Assembly: GCF_018881655.1 (NCBI RefSeq)
Contig: NZ_JACVPX010000001.1
Location: 1 to 64,000 of the forward strand
Direction: 5' to 3'
DNA from: Polynucleobacter sp. Tro8-14-1
GTDB taxonomy: Bacteria > Pseudomonadota > Gammaproteobacteria > Burkholderiales > Burkholderiaceae
DNA length: 64,000 nt
In this document: in pieces, positions 7,209-15,656 of the stretch
How positions within the stretch are numbered: the first letter of the stretch is position 1
Layout: each line of letters starts with the position of its first letter
The notes under the pieces: model-generated
The model's database searches: none
What the model was told of the DNA's origin: nothing
Seen by the model: the letters and a program-made list of their open reading frames with translations, nothing else
Program-made: the position numbers and the translations under genes

Positions 7209-8927
7209 CTAGCTTTGCTTATATGTAAGCGCCGATGTGATCGCAGACTTGGTAAGTGGTAATCGCTCTAATTTGGCTAGCTTAGCCTTCAAGTCAGGCA
7301 ATCGTTGATAAATCATCCAGAGCAATATTCTTTTGCATGGATTCTCTTCAAATAATTGGAGCGCTGTTTCTTTAACTTGCTGCGCCAGGGTTTCGTCCCG
7401 AGCATCCCAATCAACATTTGAATGATTTTGGCGGGGAGCTTTACTTAATTTAGCCGATTCCTCTATAAGCCATTCACGGTTGTGTCGATACAGCCACATG
7501 AATGTGGCCGGCTCTAGAACTCTCACTGCCTTCACTCCAAGATTTGGGTTATTTCTAATGACGACTTGCCAAGCTTCACGATGACTTTCTTGAGCATTTC
7601 TAAATCGCGCCTGATGCCATGCTTCCGAAAGGCCAATTTCAGTGCTTAGTAATTTGTTAACTGTTGTAATTGAAATATCGTGAGTTGCGGTGATGACTTT
7701 TTTATCATCCCCGTTCTTTAACGCCCTGATCATTTCGCCTCTAATCTCAGGAGTCATTTTGCTTGGGCGGGTGGGAACTTTAATTCCTGCTTTGGTTGCC
7801 CATGCCGCTGCCGTTGCGAAATCAATTTCCAAATCCTTGGCGGCACCAGTAATAGTCCGTCCCTCTTTAGTCAAAAGGTTGATCAACTTAGTTTTCTTGG
7901 GATTATCTGCCGTGATCTTTGGCGGTGATAAATCGGGTTTGATTGAAATGTCTTCCGCGAAGTTCTCATACGCATGGATGAATTGATCCCAGCCGCCATA
8001 AAGCCAATTTATCCAAACCAGATGGCGCAACGGGTGCGTCCCCGTTCGAGGCGCAATCATCTTTCTGGCAAAAGTAATCGCCTCATCTACGGTGTTCGGC
8101 AATGCCCTAAGTTCTGGAGTAACGCGCAGCACCTGTGTGTACTGTGAAAATTGAACCCCCAACCCCTTTGGCTTGATTTGTAACCCAGACTCTTTAAGAA
8201 GCCCCCGATCTCTTAGTCGAGCCAAATAGCATTGCTGTAGCCGAGTTGGGTCAAATAAGAAGGACTCCGGAAGGGTTGCTATAGAAATTGATGACTGGGC
8301 TAACTTCAAAAGTGACGCATTAACCTGGGGTTGGCTTGGCTCGACTGAAGCAAATGGTGATTCAAGTTCATTTAGGTTGGGTAGGCACCAGAAAAATCTC
8401 TCAACACCAGTGGATTTGATGCTCGAAGTAAGTAACCACTCACTGTGAATTGGGCAAATCCATACTCCTGGCAGCTGATGACTTCTATGCCAATACGCCA
8501 CACGATGATTTTGCACGTCCTCGCCTAAGCATTTAGGGCAAGCTTTAAGAGGGTGATTGGCTCTAAACCGACTAGTAAGTATTCCTAGATTCCACTTTAA
8601 ATACCCTATGCCCTCACCCCGCATTGCTGCAATCGCCGAAGTTTTTATGTGTTCTTGAGCGAGGGGTAAATAGAAGGGGAGGATGGAATGGCGATAAATA
8701 ATTTCATCTGGACCGCCCAATACACCATCTGCGGCAGCAGCTAAATAGTCAATGCGAGAGGGAAAATCATGCGCCAATCCTTGGAGCTTGTGCCCAAATA
8801 ATTGCTGGCAAGTGCTGGAGGGTTTGTAGTTTTTGGAGAGATGGTGGTGCCTGGAGCAAATGCTAAATAGAGTTTCATCTGGAAGCCAGCGTAAGTTGAT
8901 GGCAACAGAATCATCAAAATGATTCAT
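7209..8927 (-). CDS. tnsD: TnsD-type target-site selector of a Tn7-like transposon
   Basis: A 572-residue TniQ-family protein. The N-terminal half carries the TniQ zinc finger with Cys130-x2-Cys133 (ACPKCLGED) and Cys158-x2-His161 (WICPIHSEWLL), joined by the family string YWHRSHQLPG. The C-terminal half (about 345-572) has repeated helix-turn-helix-like segments and the TnsD signature FMWLYRHNREWL followed by WDARDETLAQQV. In Tn7 this protein binds a fixed chromosomal site and recruits TnsC. The site recognised here is not evident. It is the last gene of a minus-strand unit with the membrane protein (8 bp upstream) and the XRE regulator. Confidence 0.9.
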   Translation of the reverse strand: MNHFDDSVAINLRWLPDETLFSICSRHHHLSKNYKPSSTCQQLFGHKLQGLAHDFPSRIDYLAAAADGVLGGPDEIIYRHSILPFYLPLAQEHIKTSAIAAMRGEGIGYLKWNLGILTSRFRANHPLKACPKCLGEDVQNHRVAYWHRSHQLPGVWICPIHSEWLLTSSIKSTGVERFFWCLPNLNELESPFASVEPSQPQVNASLLKLAQSSISIATLPESFLFDPTRLQQCYLARLRDRGLLKESGLQIKPKGLGVQFSQYTQVLRVTPELRALPNTVDEAITFARKMIAPRTGTHPLRHLVWINWLYGGWDQFIHAYENFAEDISIKPDLSPPKITADNPKKTKLINLLTKEGRTITGAAKDLEIDFATAAAWATKAGIKVPTRPSKMTPEIRGEMIRALKNGDDKKVITATHDISITTVNKLLSTEIGLSEAWHQARFRNAQESHREAWQVVIRNNPNLGVKAVRVLEPATFMWLYRHNREWLIEESAKLSKAPRQNHSNVDWDARDETLAQQVKETALQLFEENPCKRILLWMIYQRLPDLKAKLAKLERLPLTKSAITSALTYKQS

Positions 8928-8935
8928 GGGTTAAA

Positions 8936-9316
8936 TTATTTCTTTTTTGATGGCTCCCCAACTTTTGGAACCAAATGCAGTCCCTCCATTTTTTTATCGG
9001 CAGGTATTTTATGGGGGCCCATCACTACTTTAATTGGGTTAATGCCCGATCTATCCATGCACACACAGGCGCACAAAAATAACCCCATTCCACCAAGAAT
9101 TAATATCCCCTTTAGCGCTACATCTATTGAGCCATCTTGTTTTACTAGCGGCAACCAAAATGCAGTCAATATGAAGATGGCGGCTAAGATAAAACAGCCA
9201 ATACTCCTTTTGAAATGCAGGTCAAAGTTAGGCTTGGGTTGTAACGGTTTCTGTGGACTGATGCCCTTAAACGCGGCTTCTATTGTATTTTTAACAAATC
9301 TTAAGTGATCGGTCAT
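8936..9316 (-). CDS. Small membrane protein with two predicted transmembrane helices
   Basis: A 126-residue protein I do not recognise. Residues about 38-56 (IGCFILAAIFILTAFWLPL) and about 69-86 (GILILGGMGLFLCACVC) are hydrophobic enough to span the membrane. The N-terminal region is basic and proline-rich and the C-terminus ends in lysines (PSKKK). It lies 9 bp after the XRE regulator and 8 bp before tnsD, so it is probably co-transcribed with both. It could be cargo or a transposon accessory protein. The sequence does not decide. Confidence 0.7.
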   Translation of the reverse strand: MTDHLRFVKNTIEAAFKGISPQKPLQPKPNFDLHFKRSIGCFILAAIFILTAFWLPLVKQDGSIDVALKGILILGGMGLFLCACVCMDRSGINPIKVVMGPHKIPADKKMEGLHLVPKVGEPSKKK

Positions 9317-9325
9317 GGCATTGGG

Positions 9326-9730
9326 CTATGCAGCCATAGCAAGGGTTAGGGTATTGTTAATAAGTGATGGGCTGATCTCGTTGGCATCTATAAAGTGCTC
9401 ATAAAGCATCTTGACTACCCACTCTTCTCTTTCGGGAGGCAATTCGATTCCCTTGGACAGGCACCCAGCTCTAATTGCACGAGAAATCATCATAAGCATT
9501 TCCCAATCAATTGCTTTGGCATTAGTGGTGACATCCGTCTGACCTGTAATTAAAAACTTCACATCAAAATGAAGGGTGTCTGCCAGAATGGCCAGGGCTT
9601 TGTTATCCATATTAGCCTTGCCTGTTTCATACATAGCAACAGCCGAGCGCCCAATGTTAAGTACATTGGCCACATCTGCTTGTGTCAGGCCTAGCCTCTT
9701 CCGCTCTTTTGATAAACGTTCGCCGAACAT
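9326..9730 (-). CDS. XRE-family helix-turn-helix transcriptional regulator
   Basis: A 134-residue protein whose N-terminal HTH_3 domain (about 3-60) reads ERLSKERKRLGLTQADVA then GRSAVAMYETGKANMD, typical of Cro/CI-type repressors. The C-terminal half is helical and of unknown role. It is divergent from the gp16-like gene and first in the unit leading to tnsD. By position it probably represses its own unit, the divergent gene, or both. Two TTGACA copies lie in the shared upstream region. Confidence 0.85.
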   Translation of the reverse strand: MFGERLSKERKRLGLTQADVANVLNIGRSAVAMYETGKANMDNKALAILADTLHFDVKFLITGQTDVTTNAKAIDWEMLMMISRAIRAGCLSKGIELPPEREEWVVKMLYEHFIDANEISPSLINNTLTLAMAA

Positions 9731-9758
9731 AAATAAGTTCTTAGTTGTGAGAGTCTTG

Positions 9759-9764
9759 ATTATA
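9759..9764 (-). promoter_or_regulatory. Candidate -10 box for the XRE-membrane protein-tnsD unit
   Basis: TATAAT on the minus strand, 29 bases upstream of the XRE start codon at 9730. A good -35 box is not obvious at normal spacing, so activation or overlap with operators is possible. On the plus strand, TTGACA occurs at 9776-9781 and again at 9794-9799, an 18-bp-spaced direct repeat that may be operator half-sites or a -35 element. Confidence 0.45.
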
Positions 9765-9802
9765 GGTCTTAAATATTGACATAGTGATTAATTTTGACAA
9801 AA

Positions 9803-10096
9803 ATGAGAGACATGACAACATTAACACCCAAGCAGGCAAAAGACTGGTTTGATAGGCACGGCGTATCGGTATCTGATTGGGCTCGGGCGCACCACTTTTC
9901 GCCTTCAGTTGTCTTTTCTTTGTTGGCCGGGCGCTGCACGGGCAAACGTGGTCAGGCTCATCTTGCTGCGGTGGCGTTGGGGCTAAAACTAGGAGCCTCT
10001 CCATATGAGGCATCGCCACTTGAGTTTGAGCCTAAGTTTCCCGTAGGTGATGTATTGATTCAAAAAAGGAGCCAAAACAATGTAAGGCAAAAGTAA
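9803..10096 (+). CDS. Small DNA-binding protein resembling BcepMu gp16
   Basis: About 97 residues. The core TPKQAKDWFDRHGVSVSDWA, HHFSPSVVFSLLAGR then KRGQAHLAAVALGLK matches the layout of the phage BcepMu gp16 family, a short helix-turn-helix group found in Mu-like phages and mobile elements. The start is uncertain: ATG at 9803 or 9812, or TTG at 9794, none with a convincing ribosome binding site. It is divergent from the XRE regulator and followed by a terminator, so it is probably a separate regulatory switch gene rather than part of the tnsABC operon. Confidence 0.78.
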   Translation: MRDMTTLTPKQAKDWFDRHGVSVSDWARAHHFSPSVVFSLLAGRCTGKRGQAHLAAVALGLKLGASPYEASPLEFEPKFPVGDVLIQKRSQNNVRQK

Positions 10097-10130
10097 GTTT
10101 TAGGGCTTTTAAAGGGGCTCATAAAGCACA

Positions 10131-10166
10131 AAACCCAAAAACCTCGGCAAAGGAATTTGGGTTTTT
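10131..10166 (+). terminator. Rho-independent terminator after the gp16-like gene
   Basis: AAACCCAAA (10131-10139) pairs with TTTGGGTTT (10156-10164) and is followed by more T residues. It separates the gp16-like gene from tnsABC, so tnsA needs its own promoter in 10167-10315. Confidence 0.75.
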
Positions 10167-10237
10167 AAAGGTAGTGCGAGTCAAGAATGCACCTGACTTG
10201 TCTCCACTATCTCGAAAAACAACGCTGTTGTCAAGCG

Positions 10238-10257
10238 ATTGGATAAGTGCGTCCAAT
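10238..10257. promoter_or_regulatory. Dyad upstream of tnsA, candidate operator or TnsB-related site
   Basis: ATTGGA (10238-10243) and TCCAAT (10252-10257) form a perfect 6-bp dyad with an 8-bp spacer, 58 bases before the tnsA start. A second short dyad, TGCCC-TCCT-GGGCA, lies at 10281-10294. Either could be a regulator site. No convincing -10/-35 pair was found. Confidence 0.35.
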
Positions 10258-10315
10258 TTTTACTAAATTAATCGCGGAATTGCCCTCCTGGGCATATAGA
10301 TAGAGGAGTTATTGA

Positions 10316-11296
10316 ATGGGAAATAGCACCCGTCCAGGCGCAGCGCGCCTAAAGGAAATATTACGTAGACAGAGCCCACCTAGATGTGGGAAAGAGTATG
10401 AACCCGCAATAAAAGCATTTAGAGAGGAGGCTCCATCCATAAGTTGGGTCTCACGGGTTTATTGGAATTTACTCGATCGAAAAGTCCATTTTTTATCCCG
10501 GGTTGAACAGGCGGCTGGTTTTTTGGCCATGAGTAGCCCTCAAATTTGGGAGCTGCAAGAACAACGTATGTTGCCGGTAATAGATAGCCCTCATCCGCTA
10601 TCGTATTTCGGCAAAGAGAGTGATCGCCTTTTGCCAAGATTGCCCGGGACATTGGAGGTGGCAGAGAAGTTGGGGCTAATCAAACATCACCCGTTAATCA
10701 AGGTGCCAAATAAAGATGGATCAGTTGATGAGATTTTATTTCCTTGGATTGGAGATCTCCTTTTATATCTTAAAGATAGTCAGGGTTGTTACTGTGTCAA
10801 TTGGACTATTAAAGGAGTTAAGGATAACTTTGAAAACTCAAACTTAAATTCACTCAAGGGAAAAACTTTCAATCGAAATGATGAAAAATCCTGGGCTCGG
10901 CATGTAATTGAAGAGTCGATGTATGCGGCAGCGGGAATTCGAACGGTGCGTATTACAGGTGAGGATTTGAATGTAGACATTAACAATAACTTAAGACAGC
11001 TTTGGCTTTGGCATCACCGAGAAACAAAGTTAAGTTCGGCGGAAGCGCAAGAGATTATTGGTGAGTTCGCAATAGCCATGATTAAGGAGGTGCCACCGAT
11101 TGAAACAGTTTTATATCTTCACGCAGAGTTTGGATTTGAGATAGACGATATTAAAGCCGTACTGTATCAAGCAATTTCAAAGCGATTTCTAAAGGTAGAT
11201 TTGACTTGGCCTATTATTTTGAGCGAACCCCTAAATAGAGAAGTTTTCAATATATGGGATAGGACGGCGCACCTATTTGCAAGGAGCTCATCATGA
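10316..11296 (+). CDS. tnsA: TnsA-type endonuclease of a Tn7-like transposon
   Basis: A 326-residue restriction-like endonuclease that in Tn7 cuts the 5' strands so that the element moves by cut-and-paste. The catalytic pattern is recognisable: Glu64 in LSRVEQAAG, Asp147 in PWIGDLLLYL, and Lys166 in NWTIKGVK. Tn7 TnsA has Gln-x-Lys at the last site, whereas here it is Thr164-Ile-Lys166. The C-terminal part (about 200-326) is helical, as in the TnsA C-terminal domain that contacts TnsC. The start has an AGAGGAG site at 10302-10308. It overlaps tnsB by 4 bp (ATGA). Confidence 0.88.
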   Translation: MGNSTRPGAARLKEILRRQSPPRCGKEYEPAIKAFREEAPSISWVSRVYWNLLDRKVHFLSRVEQAAGFLAMSSPQIWELQEQRMLPVIDSPHPLSYFGKESDRLLPRLPGTLEVAEKLGLIKHHPLIKVPNKDGSVDEILFPWIGDLLLYLKDSQGCYCVNWTIKGVKDNFENSNLNSLKGKTFNRNDEKSWARHVIEESMYAAAGIRTVRITGEDLNVDINNNLRQLWLWHHRETKLSSAEAQEIIGEFAIAMIKEVPPIETVLYLHAEFGFEIDDIKAVLYQAISKRFLKVDLTWPIILSEPLNREVFNIWDRTAHLFARSSS

Positions 11297-13371
11297 GCTT
11301 GGGATTTCAAATGGGAACACAACTGATAGCGAGTGAAGGCTATCGGATGCTAGAAAAAAACATCACCTATTATTTTCTTCGTAGCTATTCAAAATGTGGT
11401 GCGTCGAGTGCCTATGTTCAGCTGTCTCATTTCACAGAAAAAGAGGGGGATAAAAATTCTCCTATGCCAATTCCATTCTTGATCGTGATGAATCGCGATG
11501 AATTTGAGAGCGGAGTTCGGATGAGCAAAATTAGTCGATGTGAAGTTCAGAGATCGATGCCCCCCTGGTTAAGTCATCTAGAAGGCAAAAATCTTAAGCA
11601 GCTCAACTCCGAAAAAGGGATGGAAACGCCGCATGAAGAAAGAATTTTGGCTAGACTAAAAATTATTGAACCATTAATAGCGGACTGGCGAAACTTGCTG
11701 GAAAAAGATGATCCAGATTATGAAATAAACCAATATGCTAAAAAATGCCGACCAGTCCAAAAAGGGTCTCGAGTCCGGCTTTGGTTTTATCTCTATTTAG
11801 TATTTGGTCAAAACCCCGACGTTCTTCATTACCGCACTAAAAACCTTGGAACGTGGTTAAGGGGGGAATCGCGGTCTCACGTTAAGCGAGGGGCTCCATC
11901 CATTACCCATGGAAAAGAGCATGGTTATAACGCAGATTCTGACATGATCGAGAGGATGTTAAAAGGCTACGCCAGAGAAGTGGGGCTTGGAATTGAGTTA
12001 ACGACTATCTATGTTCGAGTTTTGACCAAAAATTTTGGCTGCAAGGTAAAGAATGCAAAAGATGGGCTCAAAGAGTACTTTCATCCGATGGGACACCCAT
12101 ATCCATCTATGCGAATGTTTCGGTATTACATAGACAAAGAATTCGGAAAATACCAGGTTCAAGAAAGGCTTAAGGGCAATGTGCTTGCACGCAGAAAAAA
12201 TAAGCCACATCAAGGATCCTTTTCATCGGCTGTGTGCAATATTGGCGAACATGTTGAAGGTGATGCATACGTAGTGGAAGAGGTCCCTAGGGGAAGTATT
12301 GAAGGAAGCAGCCTAGGGAATCTATTCGTGGCCCGATATGTCGATGGCATGATTAGTCTTCGTCTAGGAATTGGATTTTCAATGGGCGCTGAAAGAGCAA
12401 GCGCCTACAGGATGGCAAAATTTTGTTGCGCGATTTCAAAAGTTAAATTTTGCCAATTATTTGGAATCACCATTACGGAAGATCAATGGCCAAGCATTGG
12501 GATTCCTCCTCACCTCATAGAAGATCGAGGTGTAGGCAGCACTCAAAAAGCAAAATCAAGTCTTAAGATTGGCGAAAGCGTCATAGACGAAATGCCGCCT
12601 TCGGGAATGGGGCAATCCAAGCCAACAGTCGAGTCTGGAAATCCGTATGAACGAAAAAATGAAGATAGAGCAAGTCATTTTCAATCAGATCTAAGGCTCT
12701 TTCAGTTGACTGTGCGAGAAATCCTTCGAGTTATTGCAGAAAATGATACCGCCAAGATCCTGGCTAAGTTGCCCCCAGATGTCATGTTTGACATTAACAG
12801 AGCAACCCCAAAATCGGTATTTAATCGACTTAATGCACTCGGAAGAAATGATTTAATACAAATTTCATATGAAGATGCTGTAAGAAGTTTTCTTGATCCA
12901 ATCGAGGTGGTATTAAAAAAAGATGGGGTCTACTTTAAGAATCAACTGTATTCATCCCCGACGCTTATTGAATTGGGATTTCTGGATCGAAACTGCTCTT
13001 TTGTAAATCAAAAATTGAGTGGTTACATGATGGCAGTCAATCTTCGGCATATTTGGGTTGACATAGGTGGGATTTTAATTGAGCTAATGATCGCTTGGAA
13101 AACTAGATCAGGCAAGAATGCTGGACAAATTTGCCTTCAAGAATTGGAGATGATGGAGCAAAAAAGAAAAGAGCTTACAAGGGCTACCGAACACCATCGT
13201 CTGGCTGGGATTGGCGAAATGGAGATGCAATTTTCTGAAGAGACGGGGTTACAGTGGAATGCAGGCTCACGGAAAAAGGGCCGGGCAAAAAGAAAAACAA
13301 AAATTGCAATTCAAGAAAATAAAGAAGCAATTTTCATAAGCCATGGGACGGGCGGGGGTGATGAGGAATGA
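11293..13371 (+). CDS. tnsB: TnsB-type DDE transposase of a Tn7-like transposon
   Basis: A 692-residue transposase that binds the element ends and performs 3'-end cleavage and strand transfer. The RNase H-like core contains Asp324 (HVEGDAYVV), Asp411 (PHLIEDRGVG) and Glu447 (SKPTVESGN), giving a DD(35)E spacing that matches Mu/TnsB enzymes. The segment GFSMGAERASAYRMA between the aspartates is typical. N-terminal DNA-binding regions occupy about 1-300. The C-terminal tail is basic (SRKKGRAKRKTK), which suits TnsC or DNA contact. It is translationally coupled on both sides, to tnsA and tnsC, by ATGA overlaps. Confidence 0.93.
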   Translation: MSLGFQMGTQLIASEGYRMLEKNITYYFLRSYSKCGASSAYVQLSHFTEKEGDKNSPMPIPFLIVMNRDEFESGVRMSKISRCEVQRSMPPWLSHLEGKNLKQLNSEKGMETPHEERILARLKIIEPLIADWRNLLEKDDPDYEINQYAKKCRPVQKGSRVRLWFYLYLVFGQNPDVLHYRTKNLGTWLRGESRSHVKRGAPSITHGKEHGYNADSDMIERMLKGYAREVGLGIELTTIYVRVLTKNFGCKVKNAKDGLKEYFHPMGHPYPSMRMFRYYIDKEFGKYQVQERLKGNVLARRKNKPHQGSFSSAVCNIGEHVEGDAYVVEEVPRGSIEGSSLGNLFVARYVDGMISLRLGIGFSMGAERASAYRMAKFCCAISKVKFCQLFGITITEDQWPSIGIPPHLIEDRGVGSTQKAKSSLKIGESVIDEMPPSGMGQSKPTVESGNPYERKNEDRASHFQSDLRLFQLTVREILRVIAENDTAKILAKLPPDVMFDINRATPKSVFNRLNALGRNDLIQISYEDAVRSFLDPIEVVLKKDGVYFKNQLYSSPTLIELGFLDRNCSFVNQKLSGYMMAVNLRHIWVDIGGILIELMIAWKTRSGKNAGQICLQELEMMEQKRKELTRATEHHRLAGIGEMEMQFSEETGLQWNAGSRKKGRAKRKTKIAIQENKEAIFISHGTGGGDEE

Positions 13372-14696
13372 ATCCTTGGATAAACCAGTATGCAATTTTT
13401 AAATCGCTAGAGGAGATAAAGAAAAAATCCAAAATTAAAGCTGTGTCATTAAGAAATTTAGAGCAGCAAGTAATTTCAGTGGCATGTGCTCAATTACAGC
13501 AAGGCCTTGAAAGTGTTTTTGTCCCCACTTCGCAAGTTTGCGAGATCATTCAAACGGTCGGTATGGCTGCTTACGCACATTCTCTAAAAGAATATCCGAA
13601 CAATAAGGTATTTCTAGAGCGCGTGTATGACCCTCCAGCAATCACTAATTTTTATGTGCCGTTTTTGCTAACGGGTCCCGCTGGAACCGGGAAGTCACAA
13701 CTAATGAAGGCAATTGAGAGGCTTCTTACAAAAGGCTTAATTATAAAAACTGATCCTAGTCATATATTCCCGCTGGTGGGGGTAAAGAGGGTTACAGTGA
13801 ATCAACGAAGGTCTATAAATCAACTGCTTCTATCGCTTGTGGAATCTGAAATTTCAGAAAGTGGTTTAAAGATAAAAAATTCAGATATTGCGGCTTTATG
13901 CCCCCAAGTTCTTTATAGGTCAGGGTGTAGTTTATTAATGATTGATGAGTTGCAATTTATGTCGCAAAGTAGTGCTAATACATTATTAGCTCAATCACTT
14001 ATGGCCCTAAGTTATATAGGATTGCCGTTTATGGTGAATGCAAATTACAGTGTTTGCCATAAATTAATGAGTAGAAAGCAAGAGGAAAAACAGCGGCTCT
14101 TAACCAATCCAATAATGATGTTTCCCGATATTTCTGGTTCTGCTGATTGGTTGGAGGTTTTAAAGGAATACCAAGTAGTGGTGCAGTATTGCTATTCATT
14201 TAACTTAGTCAATCATGAGGAAAAGTTGTGGAGCTACTGTGCGGGACTGAAGAGAGTGTTAATTAAACTTCTAGTAAAAAGCTATGAGCTAGTAAGAAAG
14301 AAGGGGGTGTTTTTAGTTACCGAATTAGATGTGGAAAAAGCCTATTTATCTTTGGGATTTTCCGTTGATCGAGGCGACGTCGAATTGATCATTTCATCTG
14401 GTAGCACCGGACCGGCTGGCCGTCTCGATTTAACACCGCCGTTTGCAATTCCACTAACAATAAAAGAAGAGTATGAGCGTGGGCTTAAACGGGCTCGGGC
14501 AACAAAAGCAATGGAGGCGGCGATCGATGCTTCATTAACTCTTCAAGAAAGAAGGGCATTAGATAGCATTAAAGAGCAAGATTCGATTGAAAGTCGCAAT
14601 CCAATTCCAATAAAACAAAAAGTTAATCGTAAGTCAAAGCCCAGCCCAGATACCTTGCGTGAAAACTTTACTAAATTTATGGGTAACAAAAATTAA
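13368..14696 (+). CDS. tnsC: TnsC-type AAA+ ATPase of a Tn7-like transposon
   Basis: A 442-residue AAA+ ATPase that links the target selectors (TnsD/TniQ) to the transposase. Walker A is GPAGTGKS (103-110) and Walker B is SLLMIDELQ (188-196), with a sensor-like MVNAN near 223. The C-terminal region is charged (KQKVNRKSKPSPD), as in TnsC tails that bind TnsA/TnsB. It is third in the tnsABC operon and ends 28 bp before the convergent tniQ stop, with no obvious terminator between them, so antisense read-through is possible. Confidence 0.92.
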   Translation: MNPWINQYAIFKSLEEIKKKSKIKAVSLRNLEQQVISVACAQLQQGLESVFVPTSQVCEIIQTVGMAAYAHSLKEYPNNKVFLERVYDPPAITNFYVPFLLTGPAGTGKSQLMKAIERLLTKGLIIKTDPSHIFPLVGVKRVTVNQRRSINQLLLSLVESEISESGLKIKNSDIAALCPQVLYRSGCSLLMIDELQFMSQSSANTLLAQSLMALSYIGLPFMVNANYSVCHKLMSRKQEEKQRLLTNPIMMFPDISGSADWLEVLKEYQVVVQYCYSFNLVNHEEKLWSYCAGLKRVLIKLLVKSYELVRKKGVFLVTELDVEKAYLSLGFSVDRGDVELIISSGSTGPAGRLDLTPPFAIPLTIKEEYERGLKRARATKAMEAAIDASLTLQERRALDSIKEQDSIESRNPIPIKQKVNRKSKPSPDTLRENFTKFMGNKN

Positions 14697-14724
14697 GGCG
14701 GTAAATGGATAATTTGCGATGCTA

Positions 14725-15648
14725 TCAAATCACCTCTTTTAGCAATTTTTTAGTTGATAAATTTGAAAATATTCTTAATGCCTCATCAGTTGATTTGCTG
14801 ATAAAAAGCGAAAACATAACTAAAAGAGTTGATTGGAACTGCTCTAGACTTTTTTGCCTAACCAAGCCATCTAAGGGTCCGAAATATTCATTCGGTTGTT
14901 TTGTATGAAACCTTGGCACAATCTCCTTTAGAAAACTTTTCGGATATTGTGCGAATATAAGATCGCTAAAGTAAATCGTATCCTGCCTATATATGGATTT
15001 GTGCGACGTGAATCTATTAAGTTTTTTATCTAAAGATATTCGCACCAACCCAGAATTTTCTTTTATGGGCGTTTCTAGTATTGTTTGCAATGCTTCAACT
15101 AGGATGTGTACTGTTTTTGATTTTTTCAATTCCTCAGCTTGCGGGGCAAATGTAAACTTATTTTGACGATGCCAGAAATCTGGACGGAAATCGAAAACGT
15201 CACTCCTGGGGACATGTACAAGTAAATTTTTATGATGCTTTTCGCACCAATGTAGTCCTGGTATTTGATGCGATCTACGCCAATAACTAAATCCCCAAAA
15301 GTTTAAATCTTCATCGATGCAGTGACCGCAGAAGTAGCCACCCTTCCTTAATGGCATCATTCCTCTTTTTCGTAATATTTGCGGGGATAAGAGGGGTAAA
15401 AATTCAGAATCTTCTGGTATTACTGCATGAGATAAGGGTAGCAACGAATGTAGGGATACATATTGAATTAATGGCATTTTTAGTAAGTTAGCTGTTGTAG
15501 CTATAAACGACGGGGGGTGATCTGCGTCATTAGTTCGATAGATTTGATGCGCTTTACTGGTGGAGTGGTCTTTCAGCTGCTTTAAGAGCCTTAATCTACC
15601 CGCATGCCCACGACAAAATTCATCTGCCATGGGTTTTGCAATAAACAT
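14725..15648 (-). CDS. tniQ: Short TniQ-family target selector, convergent with tnsC
   Basis: A 307-residue TniQ protein. The zinc finger is Cys107-x2-Cys110 (YFCGHCIDED) and Cys135-x2-His138 (HWCEKHHKNL), joined by FSYWRRSHQIPG, the same layout as the TnsD protein in this element. It lacks most of the long C-terminal DNA-binding part of TnsD. In other Tn7-like elements a short TniQ next to a long TnsD can serve a second targeting route. Here there are no Cas proteins for it to work with. The opposite strand to tnsABC suggests separate regulation. The gene is AT-rich. Confidence 0.9.
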   Translation of the reverse strand: MFIAKPMADEFCRGHAGRLRLLKQLKDHSTSKAHQIYRTNDADHPPSFIATTANLLKMPLIQYVSLHSLLPLSHAVIPEDSEFLPLLSPQILRKRGMMPLRKGGYFCGHCIDEDLNFWGFSYWRRSHQIPGLHWCEKHHKNLLVHVPRSDVFDFRPDFWHRQNKFTFAPQAEELKKSKTVHILVEALQTILETPIKENSGLVRISLDKKLNRFTSHKSIYRQDTIYFSDLIFAQYPKSFLKEIVPRFHTKQPNEYFGPLDGLVRQKSLEQFQSTLLVMFSLFISKSTDEALRIFSNLSTKKLLKEVI

Positions 15649-15656
15649 ATTGATTC

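Larger units (their letters stand above)
7209..15648. mobile_element. Tn7-like transposon core (tnsD, regulators, tnsABC, tniQ)
   Basis: The span covers the genes, not the exact transposon ends. It includes a TnsD-type selector, a small membrane protein and an XRE regulator on the minus strand; a gp16-like DNA-binding protein and tnsA-tnsB-tnsC on the plus strand; and a second TniQ protein on the minus strand, convergent with tnsC. All transposition genes are full length with recognisable motifs. The region is visibly more AT-rich than the efflux operon to its right, in keeping with transfer. No cas genes or CRISPR repeats were seen, so this does not look like a guide-RNA-directed transposon. 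Confidence 0.88.

Noticed and set aside
8919-9308. 129-residue plus-strand frame
   Set aside because: Antisense to the small membrane protein, which is better placed in a tight operon; composition is that of a shadow frame.
10167-10260. Apparent similarity of GCGAGTCAAGAATG to GCGAGTGAACACTG (minus strand near 15800) as inverted TnsB sites
   Set aside because: Only 11 of 14 bases match, there is no series of repeats, and it would place tnsD outside the element; not enough to define the ends.
14705-14908. 67-residue frame just after tnsC
   Set aside because: Lies antisense within tniQ and has no recognisable features.
7209-15648. CRISPR array or guide RNA for a CRISPR-associated transposon
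   Set aside because: No repeat-spacer pattern and no Cas proteins were seen in or around the element.
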